From Brachypodium distachyon (taxonomy: Eukaryota > Streptophyta > Magnoliopsida > Poales > Poaceae), in assembly GCF_000005505.3 (NCBI RefSeq), contig NC_016134.3:15110624-15174623 (forward strand): DNA of 64,000 nucleotides, written 5' to 3'. This document shows, piece after piece, positions 35,083 to 47,358 of the stretch. Position 1 is the first letter of the stretch; every line of letters starts with the position of its first letter. The notes below the pieces were generated by a model. That model saw only the letters and a list, made by a program, of their open reading frames with translations. It was not told where the DNA came from and searched no databases. Made by a program: the position numbers and the translations under genes.

Positions 35083-35173
35083 CTGCTTCATCTTCTTTAG
35101 ACATCCTTCTGCATCTGCTATCTTTTGTGAACTGCTTTCTCGAGTTCAGACAGAGTAGCCTTCTCCTGCTTCC
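35083..35173 (-). pseudogene. Isolated exon of an unidentified coiled-coil gene
   Basis: A 91-nt stretch is flanked by good splice signals on the minus strand (TTTAAACAG before it, CAG/GTTTGT after it). It reads KQEKATLSELEKAVHK in one frame and ADAEGCLKKMKQ in the next, so a one-base loss separates them. No neighbouring exon is found, because a Gypsy fragment begins about 50 bp further right. It looks like a captured or stranded gene piece. The parent gene is not recognised. Confidence 0.4.
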
Positions 35174-35225
35174 CTGTTTAAAAGAGTTTTGAGTCAGCAA
35201 ACATCTTCCGCGCGAGGACAAGTCA

Positions 35226-35501
35226 GCTTTTGTGTGCACCAAGTGAAAAAAGTGAGTGTTGGTCCATGGTCCACTATGGACCAAAAGCCTCATCCCAACA
35301 TCTTTCTTTTCCCCTATTCTAGCTCATTCCACACTTTGACCATGACATGAGAGGCTTAATTTGTTGACTTGTCTTTCTTTACCACGTAGAATTGACTTTG
35401 CCACGTGGGCATCTTCACTCATGCTTGGAAAATGTTGACTTAGTCGTCGCCACGTAGGATTTACGGCCCGGCCCATATAAGAGTTTTATTTTACTACAAC
35501 A
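35226..35501 (-). mobile_element. Partial LTR of the second minus-strand Tat Gypsy fragment
   Basis: It matches 30056-30330 closely and ends with the same TTACTACAACA. The left two-thirds of the LTR, including its TATA box, are missing. It is followed at 35502 by the purine-rich tract (AAGGGGAC on the minus strand). Confidence 0.75.
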
Positions 35502-37442
35502 GTAGTCCCCTTGAGTTGGAGCCATTGAGAATGCCTTCGGATCAACCTTCGATGCGAGACTCTTGAGTCCTTTTCTTGTATTTACAATGGTGTCTTTGAT
35601 GAATCCCCTGGCGAGCTTCCTTATGAGAAACAGAGATACTTGGTGGTATTCCTACAAAGAATAGGAGCCTTGGAGACGTTTCGGGGAAATTCCATGCCTA
35701 CAGCGATTTTCTTTGCGAGAAATCGAGTTTCGGGGGGTACTTTAGCAAAAACCGGGACCCCAGGGGCCTCTCTGCGAGAAATCCGGTGTCCCGGAGGACC
35801 TTTTTGCAAAAATCAGGGCCCTGCGGGCCTCCCTGAAATTTCCGAGGTCTTATTGGTAATTTCCCCAAAATCTTGGGCTTTTTTTTGCAAAGTTTTCGAA
35901 CCCTGCTGCCGCGTGGGCCTGCTGGGCCGGCTTCGCGTGCGCGGACGAGAGTTGGGCCGGAGCTTGGGACGCCTTCGGGCGCGCCATTTTTTTTCATGGG
36001 CCGGCTTCTTGGGCCACAGTTGGGCCACGGCCCAGCTAGGCCCGATACCTGTTCGGGAGTAAGTGAGGGGATCCGACGCCCACGGGCGAGGGCACGCCCT
36101 AGATCGGACCGCCCTGGGCTGTCTTCTTCCTTCGTACGGGAGGGGACCGAACAACCCTTTTCCCCTAGCTTTTGCAGGCGACGCTCGTCACCGGGGGTGA
36201 CGCCGGCACGGCGAGGACACGGGGCCCATGAGCAGGGTGCCCTCCTTTGGCCAGGCTGGCCTCCTTTAAGGAAAAGGGGGTGCTTCCCCTTCCCATTTCT
36301 TCCCTCCTCTTGTCTTCTTCCTTGGTGAGAAGGACGGCGAGGTGTCGCCGCCCCATTGGCCCGGCCCGGACGCCTAGGAGCTCCGGTGGCCTATAAAATG
36401 GATACCTTGGGCACTGTGGAGCTTCACACCATACTCGTTTGGCTTGCCCGGTGCCGAAGACGCGTTCGGCGGCACCCGGCATTTCTTCGAGAGCTTGGTG
36501 TAGTAGGGAGCTCCGCAGGGGCATTAGCTAACTCCTCACAACGACGGCGGTCGTGCTGGTTGCCAAGGAACCGCAACGGAAGCTTCTCCTCGTCGAGCAT
36601 CATCGCCGGAGCGAGGTGTCGGAGCGAGGTGTCGGTCGTGCCTCCAAGTTCTTCCAGGAGATCCTCGTCGCCGGCCACGTCCTTGCTGCTCTTGTGAAGG
36701 TGAGGGGATCTTCGCGGTGTTGGCTTGGGTGCCCTTGGGGCCGACGAGCCTTGCGCGCATTTGGTCGAGCACCTTCAATGTGCCCAAGGTGGCACGACGT
36801 GGGCTTCGACGCGGTCGGGCGTGGCACGGCGCGGGCATGCCAAGTCGCGGGCGTGAGCAAGCACTTGGTAGGGGACGGTGGGGTGCAGACGCGGGCGCGG
36901 CGGGACGCGACGTGGGGCCGCGGTGCGGGGGACGCGGGCGCGGGGGGGGGGGGGCTGCAGCTCGGGCGTGGGCGCGGTCGAGGCTTGGCGCGCGCAGCGG
37001 GGACGCAGGCAAGGGCGGGGTCCGGTGCGGACGGACCGCGGCGCGCGCGGCGTGGACGCGGGAACGGGCGCGGTCCGTCGCGGCATTATGCTGAGCATCC
37101 TATGCGCGCAGGAGGGGGAGGCGGCCTCCACCGCTTTCTCCCTTGGTTGGGTCGGTTGGGGGGGGGGGCGCGGGACGGGACGGCCCAAGAGGCCTGGGCC
37201 TTTCTTCTTCTTTTCTTTGTTTTTTTTGCAGCAACGCAGGCCGGAGATTTCGGCCCAGGAGCTTGGCTCCCCCCTTTTTTTTTGCAGCGACGCGGGGCGG
37301 AGGCTTCGGCCCAGGAGCTTGGCTCCCTCTTCTTTTTTTCTTGTAGCGACGCGGGCTGGAGGCTTCAGCCTAGGAGCTTGGCTCCCTTTTTTTTCCCGTG
37401 CTTTGCTAATTCTTGGCGGACTCTTCTTTTTTTCCAGGTGAG
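35502..37442 (+). other. Promoter and leader of the Tat extra ORF, copy 2
   Basis: Non-coding and nearly identical to 30331-32223. TATAAAAT lies at 36392, with a spliced-leader acceptor (T-run then CAG) just before the ATG. Short G-runs near 36943 and 37159 differ in length from copy 1. Confidence 0.6.
36392..36399 (+). promoter_or_regulatory. TATA box of the extra ORF, copy 2
   Basis: TATAAAAT in the same context as at 31221. Confidence 0.5.
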
Positions 37443-39700
37443 ATGGCGGGACCCGATGTCAAGCGTCCGACCGGTGAGCCGTCAAGGGGGTCTTCCAAGG
37501 GGTCCACGGCGCAGCTTGCGGCGAACCGACCGTCACGGAAGAAGAAGGCCTCCTTCCGCCGTCATGGTGGTCCTCCCTCGGTCCCGACGGTGCCGGTGGA
37601 CGGTGGAGGTTGGGCACACGACCACCTTCTTCCTTCTTCGATGAGCCCCGAGGATCTTGCCCAGCTGGCGGAGGCGGGATACTTCCCCAAGTGGGACGGT
37701 ATCCTGCCCGATGGGGAGGAGGTTAGGCTCGACCAGCGGCGGCGTCCGGGATGCATCGGGGCATGGTCGGCTTGGTTTCACACCGGCCTGTGTGTGCCCG
37801 TTCACCCCTTTTTGCTGGAGTTCTTGGAGACGTGCGGCATCGAGTTGGCCCAGCTTCACCCGTCGACGATCGTGAGGTTAAACGTTTTCAGGTGGCTGTG
37901 TGAGACGGCGCTTCACGAGAAGCCTTCGATGAAGCTTCTGTTGTTCTACTTCACCGTGGAGGTGAGGGAGTTGCTCACTCCGGACGGCTTTGCTCTGAGC
38001 GCCTTTGGTTCGGTGAACCTGAGGCTTCGTTCCGGCTTTGGGGACGACTTCCTGCTGATGCCGAGGAAGAGCGTGGAGAGGTTGTTTGTCAAGTGGAAGT
38101 CGAAGTGGTTTCTCCTTCGAGCCTCGATGACCCGTCTTCGGCACTCGGGTGACCTTCCGCGGCACTCGTGGGCAGGAGGCCTCAGGGAGGTGCCTCACCC
38201 GGGCGAGCCTCAGTCGGCCGACCTCTGGAAGGTGGCCAAGATCAAGAAGGTGTCCGCCGAGAGGAGCTTTCGTGACCTCATGGAGGAGAATGTGATGGCG
38301 GGGCGCTTTATGATGAGGAGTTGTCCGAGGTCGGAGATTGGGATCCCTCGATCTTTCGTACTCCACAGCTTGTCACCGCACGTGAGTGTCACTCCTCTTC
38401 CCTTCGCGCTTTGATTGTTTTCCCTTGTGAAGGTACTTAACAATTTTCGCTTGTCTTTTTCAGTGACGTTTTCCGAGGAGAGGGCGGCGTTGTGGGCTGC
38501 ACAGCTGATAGGTCCGTATGGCGGACCGGAGCACCGCGACTACGAGACCAAGATCAGCGAGGGGGGATGCCACAACATCATCGCGAAGTGCTTCGGGAAG
38601 ATTGTGCCGATGCGACAGGACCCGAAGCTTGGTCGCCTTCTCCAAGTGGGCGATCGCTACTCCCGCTTGGCTACACCGTCGATATTGGCGGTGGGGTCCA
38701 AGTTGCAGGACTCTTGCGGGAAGGCGAAGATGGGAATGGCGGTGTTGGTCCTGGCGGTGCCTGTCGCGCCGGTCCCCAAGATACCTCGTCCGTCGAGTGG
38801 ATGCAAGAGGAAAGCTCCCCCGACTCCTTCTCCTTCTCTTGACTATGCCCCAGCGGATTCGGCGGATCCTGTTGTAGGCGAGTTGATGTCCCCCCCTGAG
38901 AGTGACCTTGGACCTGCACATGAAGGGGAATATTGGACTTGATCAAGTTCTTCCTCCTTCAAGCCACGAGGTTGAGGCGCTTCGGCTTTGGAGCGACTCG
39001 GTGGTGGAGTTGTCGACCGGAGCCAACGGTGCGGGCGTCCAGGTGTTCTCCATTGGTCGCGAGCGTCCCGAGGAGGATGCTCCTACCTCGGGTGAGTGCC
39101 CTTCTCCTTGGTCATGTCATTCCTTTTCTGAAGATTTTGACATGATCTCTTTGGTTTGTTTTCAGGTGTGAGGGTCGCGGAGCCCGGGGTTCTTGAGGGC
39201 GAGCCCCTGACTCAAGCGAGGGATGGAGCACTTCCAACGACCGAGGATGGAGCGAGAGACCCTTTTGTGACACTGGAGTTGGTGAGCATCCGTGACACAT
39301 TTCCCTTGGTCCTTCGGGTTTACTTTGTACTAACTCCCTCTTCTTTGTAGGTGAGGGGTTTGGTCGAGGCCGTGGGTGCCCTTCTTGCCCTCAGGACTCA
39401 GGTGGGGGCGCTTTCCGCTGCTTTGGACGTGGAGATGTCGAAGTTTACCCTTACCTTGAGCGAGTTGGCTTCGGAGAGGGTGCGGCGCGAGGCCGTGGAG
39501 GCTGAGCTTTCCCGCGTTTCGGCGGAGCTTGCGGCCGTGGAGACCAGGGGTCGACTTGCTGAGGAGCGCCAGAAGGACGAGATCACGAGGACCCGTCGAG
39601 TTGAGGAGGACTCGGTGGTGGCCAACCTTGATAGGGAGCACGCCCGTGCGGAGGCTGCTTCCCTCAAGGTGGAGTTGGCCGCAGCGGGTGACGGCCCGAT
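37443..39700 (+). pseudogene. Transposase_28-type extra ORF of Tat Gypsy, copy 2
   Basis: The first exon (37443-38381) is open for 313 codons: basic N-terminus, then VCPVHPFLLEFLETCGIELA and LLLFYFTVEVRELLTPDGFA of the 'putative gypsy type transposon' domain. Further exons are suggested at 38464-39091, 39169-39281 and 39351 onward by GTGAGT donors and TTTTCAG/TTTGTAG acceptors. The last is a coiled coil rich in Ala, Glu and Arg (about 120 aa). Frames do not join cleanly between exons 1 and 2 and shift near 38930, so the copy is decayed. At 39701 it is cut by a nested element. Its orientation is opposite to the integrase at 42487-43547, as expected for an antisense ORF of a Tat element. Function is unknown. 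Confidence 0.75.
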
Positions 39701-42400
39701 TGTGAGACCCCGAGACTGAATTTATGCAATTTAGCCCCAAATGCTAACTCACGCATAAATCAAGTCCCAGTGCCTCCCGACGCTGAACACTTCACAACAT
39801 ACACGCAATGTGTCCACCGCAGGTTGGAATTGAGTCAAGCTCATACAAGGAGCGAAATACCAAGTTATTACAACTCACGGACGCCTGTCCCCAATCATCA
39901 TTAGACCAGCGGAAGCAAATTAGGCCCGAGTACGGACAATTACAAATATTGCCTAAGAGGCTGAAACTGAAAAGGAGAGCACGCCACAAGTTCATAGAAC
40001 CCTGCTCTGGAATCTTCTGGCTAAACGTCGAAGTTGTCATCGTCAAACTCCACGAAGTAACCACTCACCTGCTCCTCCGGAAACTCTGGAGAAAACAACA
40101 TTGTAAAGCAACTGAGTACAAAGTACTCGCAAGACTTACGGGAGATCTAAACTAGATATGCAACAAGTCTCAAAGGATGGATAAACAGGTGGGTTATGCA
40201 GCAGTGATATATCTGGAGAGACACACTAATGACATCGTCTAATTGGAGGATAAGGAGCGTCTACCAAGTGAGGTGATTTTCTAATAACTAACACCAAACA
40301 AAACACAACCTCTTATCACCCCCTCAACCCCTCATGAGGAAATGATCCAAAGGCACTCACACTTAAGCAGTTTTAAGCATATCCATGATTAAGGCTAATT
40401 ACTACTCAAATTTAAGAGATTAAGTTAATTAGAATGATTGAGTTCTCTATGATCAAGTAATGACCAACCAAGTCGTCCATGACCGCGGACACGGCTTTCT
40501 GAAAGATTTATCCTTGCAAGGTGTGCCAATTTACCCGTATCTATGATCAAGTAATGACCAACCAAGTCGTCCATGACCGCGGACACGGCTTTCTGAAAGA
40601 TTTATCCCTGCAAGGTGTGCCAATTTACCCGTATACGTTCGTCCAACTCTTGACGCCACTAGCATGGAACACACACAAAAGCATGTGCCGGCAGGATTGA
40701 GCGACACGATGTTTCCAAGCCCCACAACTAATCCAGGGAACCACCCAAATGAGTCTAATCCGAAACGAGAGCCCGGCCGAAGCGTCGTACGGACTCAAGA
40801 GTTGCGGGAACAGCTGGTACTGGTTCAGTGTCCGCATCATAGCCACTCCAGACATGTGCCGCAGTCCTATATGTATGCAAAGTACCAACCAGTCTTCGAA
40901 CACAACACCAGTGTATATGCGATATGCCAAATGGAACGCCCGAACTATGTGGCTCCTAGAAGAGCTATGAAACGAGTACTAAGCCGAGGGGGAACCCATA
41001 TATTCTCCCACGAACGGTTAGCGCGAAGTTTCTTGGGTCGGCACAAACGAGAACTCAGTTCTTAGGTCGGCGCCAATGGAACAAAACACCAATGCGTTAG
41101 CACGGCCTCCCATCGTTGCCTTGTGCAGGTATTAACAGGTCACAGTTTAATAATTACAATTCAATACTAAAAGTAGCATGTGGATGTAGCAATTGTATAA
41201 CCCCAAGTAAGGACACTAGACTAACCATCTAAGCAAGACTTCTAATGACCAACTAGGGCAATAACAAACATGTGACATGGTAATAGGACAAGGAACAAGA
41301 CAACAGGCATTTGAGTAGAGCTGATTAAGCTATGCAATCCTAGAGGCATCATGACAAGAACTGAGAACGTAACCTAATGCAAGAATGAGAGAGAGGCATT
41401 GGGTATAATCAACATGTTCAAGGAATGGCTGCTTGCCTGGATTCTCGGTCGCTGGGCACCGAGAGAGGGGATCCGAAGAAGTGTGGGAACCCAGATCGTC
41501 GACGGAGTAAGTCGGAGTCGCTATCGTAAAGAACCAAATCACACAATACGCAAATAAGTAACCATTCATAGGTGCAATGCTCGATACAACATGAGATGGC
41601 ATGCGACAACATGATGCATCAATATGCAAGTGAAGTGATTCCATTTAGCAACAAGGTTAACCATTAGGTGATTGGCACATGGTAAACAGCAGCTTTAAAA
41701 TACACAAATGGCCTAACCAAGTATGCTACTGTGTTCTACAAGTTACAGTGATCAACTTTGATGTTTACACTAATCACAGAAGGGTTACCAATTTTAAATT
41801 AGAGACTAAACAAGTTGATACTTTTGAATTTCAAATCTAGGACAGATTTGAAATTTGAAACCTCAAAAATGTCATTCTAATTGCACAGTTAAATTCCTTG
41901 CATTTTTCTGATTCCAAAACATATATGGTTTGCTCAAATTGGATATAGCATGCAATTTCTAGGATCTAAACAAGATAACACAATTTTCATGCAACTAAAC
42001 AAAAACCGAAAAGAAATCCACACAGATCCGGCGCATGGACTCGGTCCACCGGGCGCATCAGTGCACCAGGCGACTGGACCCACCTGTCAGTGGCCGGTTA
42101 AAACACAAAAATGGGGGTTTTTACCCTTGCGCCCACGGGAAATCGAACCCGGGTCGGTTTGACCGAGCGAACAGACGAGCGAGGTTGCCAGTGGGGTCAG
42201 CGAGCGGATCTTGCTAGCTAAGGGGCGCACAGCGAGTTAAAGCAAGAGAAAGGCATGGCCTTTGGCTGCGCGCGGCGGCCACGGCAGGGCACGAACGCCG
42301 GAGACCACGGCGAGCGGTGAAGGGCTAACTACTCGGAAAAATGGAAGCGGCGCGCAAAGATAAACTAGGTGACACGACGGTCACCACACAACTCCTAGCG
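39701..42400. mobile_element. Nested repeat of LTR type, family not determined
   Basis: A sharp boundary inside the coiled-coil exon begins TGTGAGACCCCGAGACTG, a typical LTR terminus. The interior is AT-rich and non-coding (39701 to about 42000) and then becomes GC-rich. The right boundary is not clear; it is placed where sequence compatible with the host Gypsy resumes before 42487. No protein domain was recognised, so it may be a solo LTR or a non-autonomous element. Confidence 0.5.
40447..40634. repeat. 94-bp perfect-length tandem duplication
   Basis: Units 40447-40540 and 40541-40634 differ at a single base (TCCTTGC versus TCCCTGC). They lie inside the nested element. The very low divergence points to a recent event. 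Confidence 0.95.
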
Positions 42401-42486
42401 AGGAAGCAGCGCGGCTGCGGACAGAAGCTCGCCGGCGCTGATAGTCTCCTTTTGGGAGCGGCAAGGATTGCCCTTGAAGTTCCTCC

Positions 42487-43547
42487 TTAGGCGTAGAAAC
42501 GCCGGAGCTTGTCGCCGTTCCAGGCATGGACAAGGTTTTGCCCTTCCATATTCTCGAGGTGGTATGCACCATTTCCCAATACTGCGGCAATGTGGTATGG
42601 TCCTTCCCATTTAGGGTCGAGTTTGCGCTAGAGCTTTGGGTCGACATTCTTTTTCATCATGAGATCTCCTTGGGAGAAGGCTCGTTCTCGCACCCTTGTG
42701 TTGTAGAAGCGTGCGGCGCTTTGCTCGTAGACGGCGTGCCTCATGAGCGCTTTGTCACGAGCTTCTTCCACAAGATCGATGGCCGTCTTGTGATGCTCTT
42801 CATTTTCGATGAAGGCAATTGGGGTGGCTTCTTAGAGCCTTTCGACCCGAGGTGAGCGAAACTCGACCTCGGCGGGGAGAACTGCTTCGGCTCCATACAC
42901 CAAATAGAATGGTGTTCGGCCCGTGGAACAGCTTACGGAGGTGCGTATGCCCCAAACCACGCTAGCGAGTTCGTGTCCCCATGCTCCCCTTGCTTTGCTA
43001 ACCGTGTGCTCTATCCTTCAGTGGAGTCCTTGGAGGATTAGTCCATTTGCCCTTTCGCATCCGTTGTTGCTCTTGGGGTAAGCTACGGATGCGAAGTGCA
43101 GCTTGATCTCAAGACATTCACAGAATTTGATGAATTCCGCACAGTCAAACTGTTCGCCGTTGTCCACGATTAGCTCTCGTGGGACGCCAAATCGGCATAT
43201 GATGTTTTCCCAGAAAAAATTCTGGACGACCTGTGACGTGATCTTGCCAAGTGGCGCTGCTTCTATCCATTTGGAGAAGTAATCAAAAGTCACCACGAGG
43301 TACTTGCAGCCCCCGTTGATGCGAGGAAAGGCCCAAGAAGGTCCATTCCCCAGCGTGCAAATGGCCATGTTATTGGGATATTCTTCAGGAAAGTTACAGG
43401 CGCATGAATTGACTTAGCCATTTTCTGGCAAGCTTCGCATTTCCGCAATATGGTGATTGCGTCTTGCACCATGGTGGGCCAATAGAATCCCTGACGTAAG
43501 GCCTTTGCCGTGGTGGCTGTTGGCGCAAGATGGTGGCCGCATATTTC
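42487..43547 (-). pseudogene. Gypsy integrase of the minus-strand Tat element
   Basis: Reading leftward from 43547 there is an HHCC zinc finger (CGHHLAPTATTAKALRQGFY, then CEACQ), then the integrase core with FDYFSKWIEAAPL, DNGEQFDC and GCERANG supplying the D, D and E residues. The C-terminal part has RVRERAFSQGDLMM and DPKWEGPYHIAAVLGNGAYH, and ends at TAA (42487-42489). Frames change between the finger and the core, and several stops interrupt the C-terminus. Upstream RT and RNase H are missing because the plus-strand Gypsy LTR starts at 43548. Confidence 0.85.
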
Positions 43548-44515
43548 TGTCGCACTAGTGGGACCCGAGGTGCCACCGCTGCGTGACGTGCGGGCCCTGT
43601 TCCCGGGTTCCCATAAAGGTCTCATCCCGGGGAGCATCTATGAGCTCCCCGGCAAGCTACCAACCCGAAAGGGGCTAGCGGGGCTTTGGGGAATATTCCC
43701 GCCTGGGCACCTCTCGGGAAGATGCTTCCCAGGAGGGGGTTCCTGGGTGCGTTGGGCCCGGGTGCTTCCCGGAGCCGACTTGCTGGGACTGGGGGTTCCC
43801 GGGCGTGTGCCCCCGCCTCGGGCATGGGGCCCAGTGGACAGCGCCACGCGGGACGCGCGGTCCCACCAAGGCAAGGGGTAAGGCGCATGGCTCAGCAAAT
43901 GAGCCGACCGACGGGTAGTTACCCGTCCGATCCAAGGAACAGTGGTTGTCTAATCCTACCCTAGGGTCTTAGGCCCCTAGCAACGGAGGTGGCACCCATG
44001 CACGCCACCAGCTCACCGGGGGGAGTTGCATGCCTCCTCGTTGGACACTTGTAACTCATGCACCGTGGCACATGTGGCATCCCCTTATGTATAAAAGGAG
44101 GACCCATGCCGACGGTCAAGGGGGTTTGGTCAGTTAGTTGGTTCGGACGAACCTCGCTCGATAGATGCTTAGTGGCCCCAGTAGGCGGCCAGCAGAGAGC
44201 AGTGAGGAGTACCTAGCCACTGAGAGGAAGCCCGGGAGCTTACCCGGCAACTTGTAAACATTTGATCCATAATCAATATCAGCTCAGACAGGCAGGACGT
44301 AGGGTTTTACACCTCCGGGTGGCCCGAACCTGGGTAAAAACGTGCGTCCATCTGTTCTTGGACTAGCACGTACCCCTAGCACTTCGTCTCGCCGGCCCCG
44401 TAGGGCCTCATCGGCCGTGCCGGCGATCACCGGGTCTCCGCCCCAGACGCCCCAACCGAACCTAAAAGGGGGACGTGGCCGCACGCCCCCGGTGTCGAAG
44501 CACCGAGTGACGACA
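43548..44515 (+). mobile_element. 5' LTR of the plus-strand Tat Gypsy element
   Basis: 968 bp beginning TGTCGCACTAG and ending GTGACGACA, with a perfect 5-bp terminal inverted repeat (TGTCG/CGACA). It carries TATAAAAG at 44090 and is followed two bases later by a primer-binding-type sequence. The left-flank candidate target bases are ATTTC (43543-43547), inside the minus-strand integrase. No 3' partner LTR was found in the window. Confidence 0.8.
44090..44097 (+). promoter_or_regulatory. TATA box of the plus-strand Gypsy LTR
   Basis: TATAAAAG follows CCCCTTATG. It lies about 540 bp into the LTR, so U3 is about 0.55 kb. Confidence 0.65.
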
Positions 44516-44517
44516 TC

Positions 44518-44535
44518 TGGCGCGCCAGGTAGGGG
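44518..44535 (+). other. Primer binding site of the plus-strand Gypsy
   Basis: TGGCGCGCCAGGTAGGGG starts two bases after the LTR end, the usual position and TGG start for tRNA priming. The matching tRNA was not determined. Confidence 0.6.
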
Positions 44536-44624
44536 GCGCGGGAGTGGACAATGCCGGAGATCGCCGGTAGCAGAGTTTCCATCGGCGTCAGCTTCACTCT
44601 TCTTCGCCGACGAGTCTAGTCACC

Positions 44625-47358
44625 ATGCCCCCCAAGAGGGCTGGTGACTCGCGCATAGACCCGCGTGAGGCCCCAGCGGCGCACACGCGGTCGCACGACG
44701 TGCGACCCGAGTCGGGGGCTCAGGAGAACCCCGAGCCCTCGAGGGTGCAGCAAACGCAGCTGCCTCCACCGCCTCCTCGGCTGTCGACCGACAATCGGCC
44801 GAGGGGACTGGCTGCCCCCAGTGCCGGGGGCAGTCGGGCGAGCATGCACGGCGTCGCCCGGGCCAGCCAACGGGTTGAGTCGCGGCCCGAGGACACCCCA
44901 CGGCAGCGGCACCAGGAGCACGCCGCGTCACGGGCAACCCCTGGGGGTTCACGCACTGCACACCCGGAGGCATCCGGGGCCAGGGCGGGAAGCAGCCGTT
45001 CAGGAAACCGGCTGCCCCCCGTCTGGACCCCGGCCGAAGCCATCATCGCCGCGCGCGTCATGGTGCGGTACGAGCCGCAGAAGGGCACGCCGGTGCACGA
45101 GACGTGGGGCGAGGAGTTGAAAGCGCTTCTCGCCCTGGCTGCCCAGCAGCCGCAAGGCGAGGGCGCCCCAGTAGGCTCCGGCCACGGGCAGAACCCGGAG
45201 CGCGGGGACGCGCCACCCGCCTCAGGACAGGGGGAGAACCCTCCCCCTCCTCAGCGAGGCCAAGGAGACGGGGGCCCGAAGGGGTCCTCGAACTCATCGC
45301 CCACCATTCCGGGGGGCGATGCGCGTGGCATCTTGAATGCCCGCCAGCAGGAGGATCTGCACCAGCGCTTGGAGTGCCGGCGCAAACGCGAGGTGGAGCG
45401 CCAGCGCCCACAGGAGCAGGAAGACGCTCCCATGGGCCTCGAGGACGGCTGCACCGCATTCACGCGCGAGCTGCGGCGGGTGACGTGGCCCCGTAAGTTC
45501 CGAGCGCCTGCGTTCGGTACGTACAACGGGACCGCTAACCCCAAAGATTTTCTCCTGACCTACACGTTGGGCATGCATGCCGTCGGCGCCGACGACAAGG
45601 TCAGGGCGAACTGGTTCCCGATGGTCTTGAAAGGATCAGCACGAACCTGGTTGCTCAACCTGCCCGCCGGGTCCGTTGCCACTTGGGCGGACCTGCGCGA
45701 GCAGTTCGTGAGCGCGTTCCAGGGCGGCTATAAGCGCCCGGGAACCATGGCGGAGCTGCACACTATCGTGCAAAAACCAGGAGAGACGCTGCGGGCCTTC
45801 GTCAACCGCTTCTCCAACCTCTCCTATTCCATCCCAGAGGCGGAGGCGGCCGCCATTATCAACACCTTCGCCATCAACGTTCGCGATCCCAAGATGCGCG
45901 AGAAGCTGAGCACGCATCGGATCCGGACGACGCAGGACTTGTACGCTTTGGCGCACAAATGCGCCATGGCCGAAGAAGGGCGCCTAGCGCCAGAGCTGGC
46001 AGCCCAGGCTACCGCGAGCCCTGGCGAGGGCTCGCAGAAGAAGGGTTCCCGCAAGCGCAGCGGAAACAAGTCCTCGCTGCGGACTCGGGGGCTCCTGCCG
46101 CGAGGCCCGCGAAGAAGGCCTCGCCGGGTGGAGAGTTTGGCGGGAAGCAGGGCGACGCGCCCCGCTGCCCCATCCACAGCAACTCCACCCACGACGCGCA
46201 GAATTGCCGCGTTCTGCAGGGGATCAAGCAGCGGCGGGAGCAGCGCCACGAGGAGCGCCGCACCGCCGGCGCTTGCTTCAATTGTGGAGACATCGGGCAT
46301 CTCTCCCGAGATTGCCCGAACGACCCCAGAGCGGGTCCGAGGCCGGCCGGTGGTGGTGCCGGCAGGGGTGAACCCCAAGGGGGGCGCGCCCAACCCCGCG
46401 CTGGGCGGGAACGCCCTCCTTGGGGACGCGACAGGGCACGCGCTGAGGAGCAGCGCGAGTCCGACTATACCAGCGGCGACAAACCGGGCTTCCAGGAGCC
46501 TCGTGGCGTCGCCTGCATCCATGGGGGAGCTTACGCTCGCCCGCCCCACGCCGCGGTGAAGCGCCTCACCCGCGACGTGTGCGCGCTGTTGCCGGATGCG
46601 GAGCCACAACAACCACTGAGGTGGTCGCACGTGCCGATCATCTTCAACGCCGACGATCACCCAGCGCGACAGTTGGGTTCCGGGGTAATACCCTTCGTTG
46701 TCTCGCCGATCATTAGCAATATGACGGTGACCAAGGTGCTGGTGGATAACGGAGCGGGGCTTAACCTCCTGTCCGCCAGGCTGGTGGAAAAGCTCCAGCT
46801 GCCGATGGTGCAGCTGAAGCCCACCGAACCGTTCCGGGGGGTGAACCCAGGGATCATGCGCCCGTTGGGACGCATCACGCTGCCGGTCACCTTCGGGTCC
46901 CGGGAAGCGTCAGGACCGAGCACATAGTGTTCGACGTGGCGCATACCCCGTTGCCCTACAATGGGATCCTTGGTCGGCCAGTGCTGATCAAGTTTATGGC
47001 GGCTACGCATTGCGCCTATGGCATGATGAAGATGCCGTCCGTCTATGGGGTCCTCTCCATTAGGTGTGACCTCAAAGACGCGGCTTGGTGCGTTGGCGAG
47101 GTCGTCCGGGCCGCTGCTGCAGCTGACGCTGGCGACGAGGATGTTGTCGAGGACAACGGCTTGCCGGGCGATGCCCTGGCAACGAAGAAGGCCCGCGCTA
47201 CCCCGCAAGGGTTTGCCGGGGGAGGCGCAGGCCCGAGCTCGCGCCTCGGCAAGGGTCAGGGGCTCCGGGAGGAGGCCGCCAAAGTGAAGAAGCTGCCCCT
47301 CCAAGCCGGCGACAAGGAACGCACCGTTACCGTCGGTGCAAACCTGGCCGCCGAATAG
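44625..47358 (+). pseudogene. Tat Gypsy gag and protease, copy 1, frameshifted
   Basis: Gag starts MPPKRAGDSRIDPREAP. After a Pro/Gly-rich N-terminal region the capsid-type domain is seen (TYNGTANPKDFL, WADLREQFVSAFQGGYKRPG, ETLRAFVNRFSNLSYSIPEA). A frame change near 46070 leads to the CCHC knuckle CFNCGDIGHLSRDC. The aspartic protease follows (VLVDNGAGLNLLSARLVEKL). A one-base loss near 46910 (copy 2 keeps the T) shifts the frame again into FDVAHTPLPYNGILGRPVLI. The segment ends at TAG 47356-47358, a stop that copy 2 shares. The protein would form the particle and process it in the cytoplasm. Confidence 0.88.

Noticed and set aside
39808..41065. Several 60-130-codon frames inside the nested repeat
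   Set aside because: They do not agree between the two units of the 94-bp duplication in any meaningful way and show no domain; treated as non-coding repeat.
44665..45496. Alternative plus and minus frames overlapping gag
   Set aside because: Gag itself is recognisable in one frame; the others reflect high GC content.
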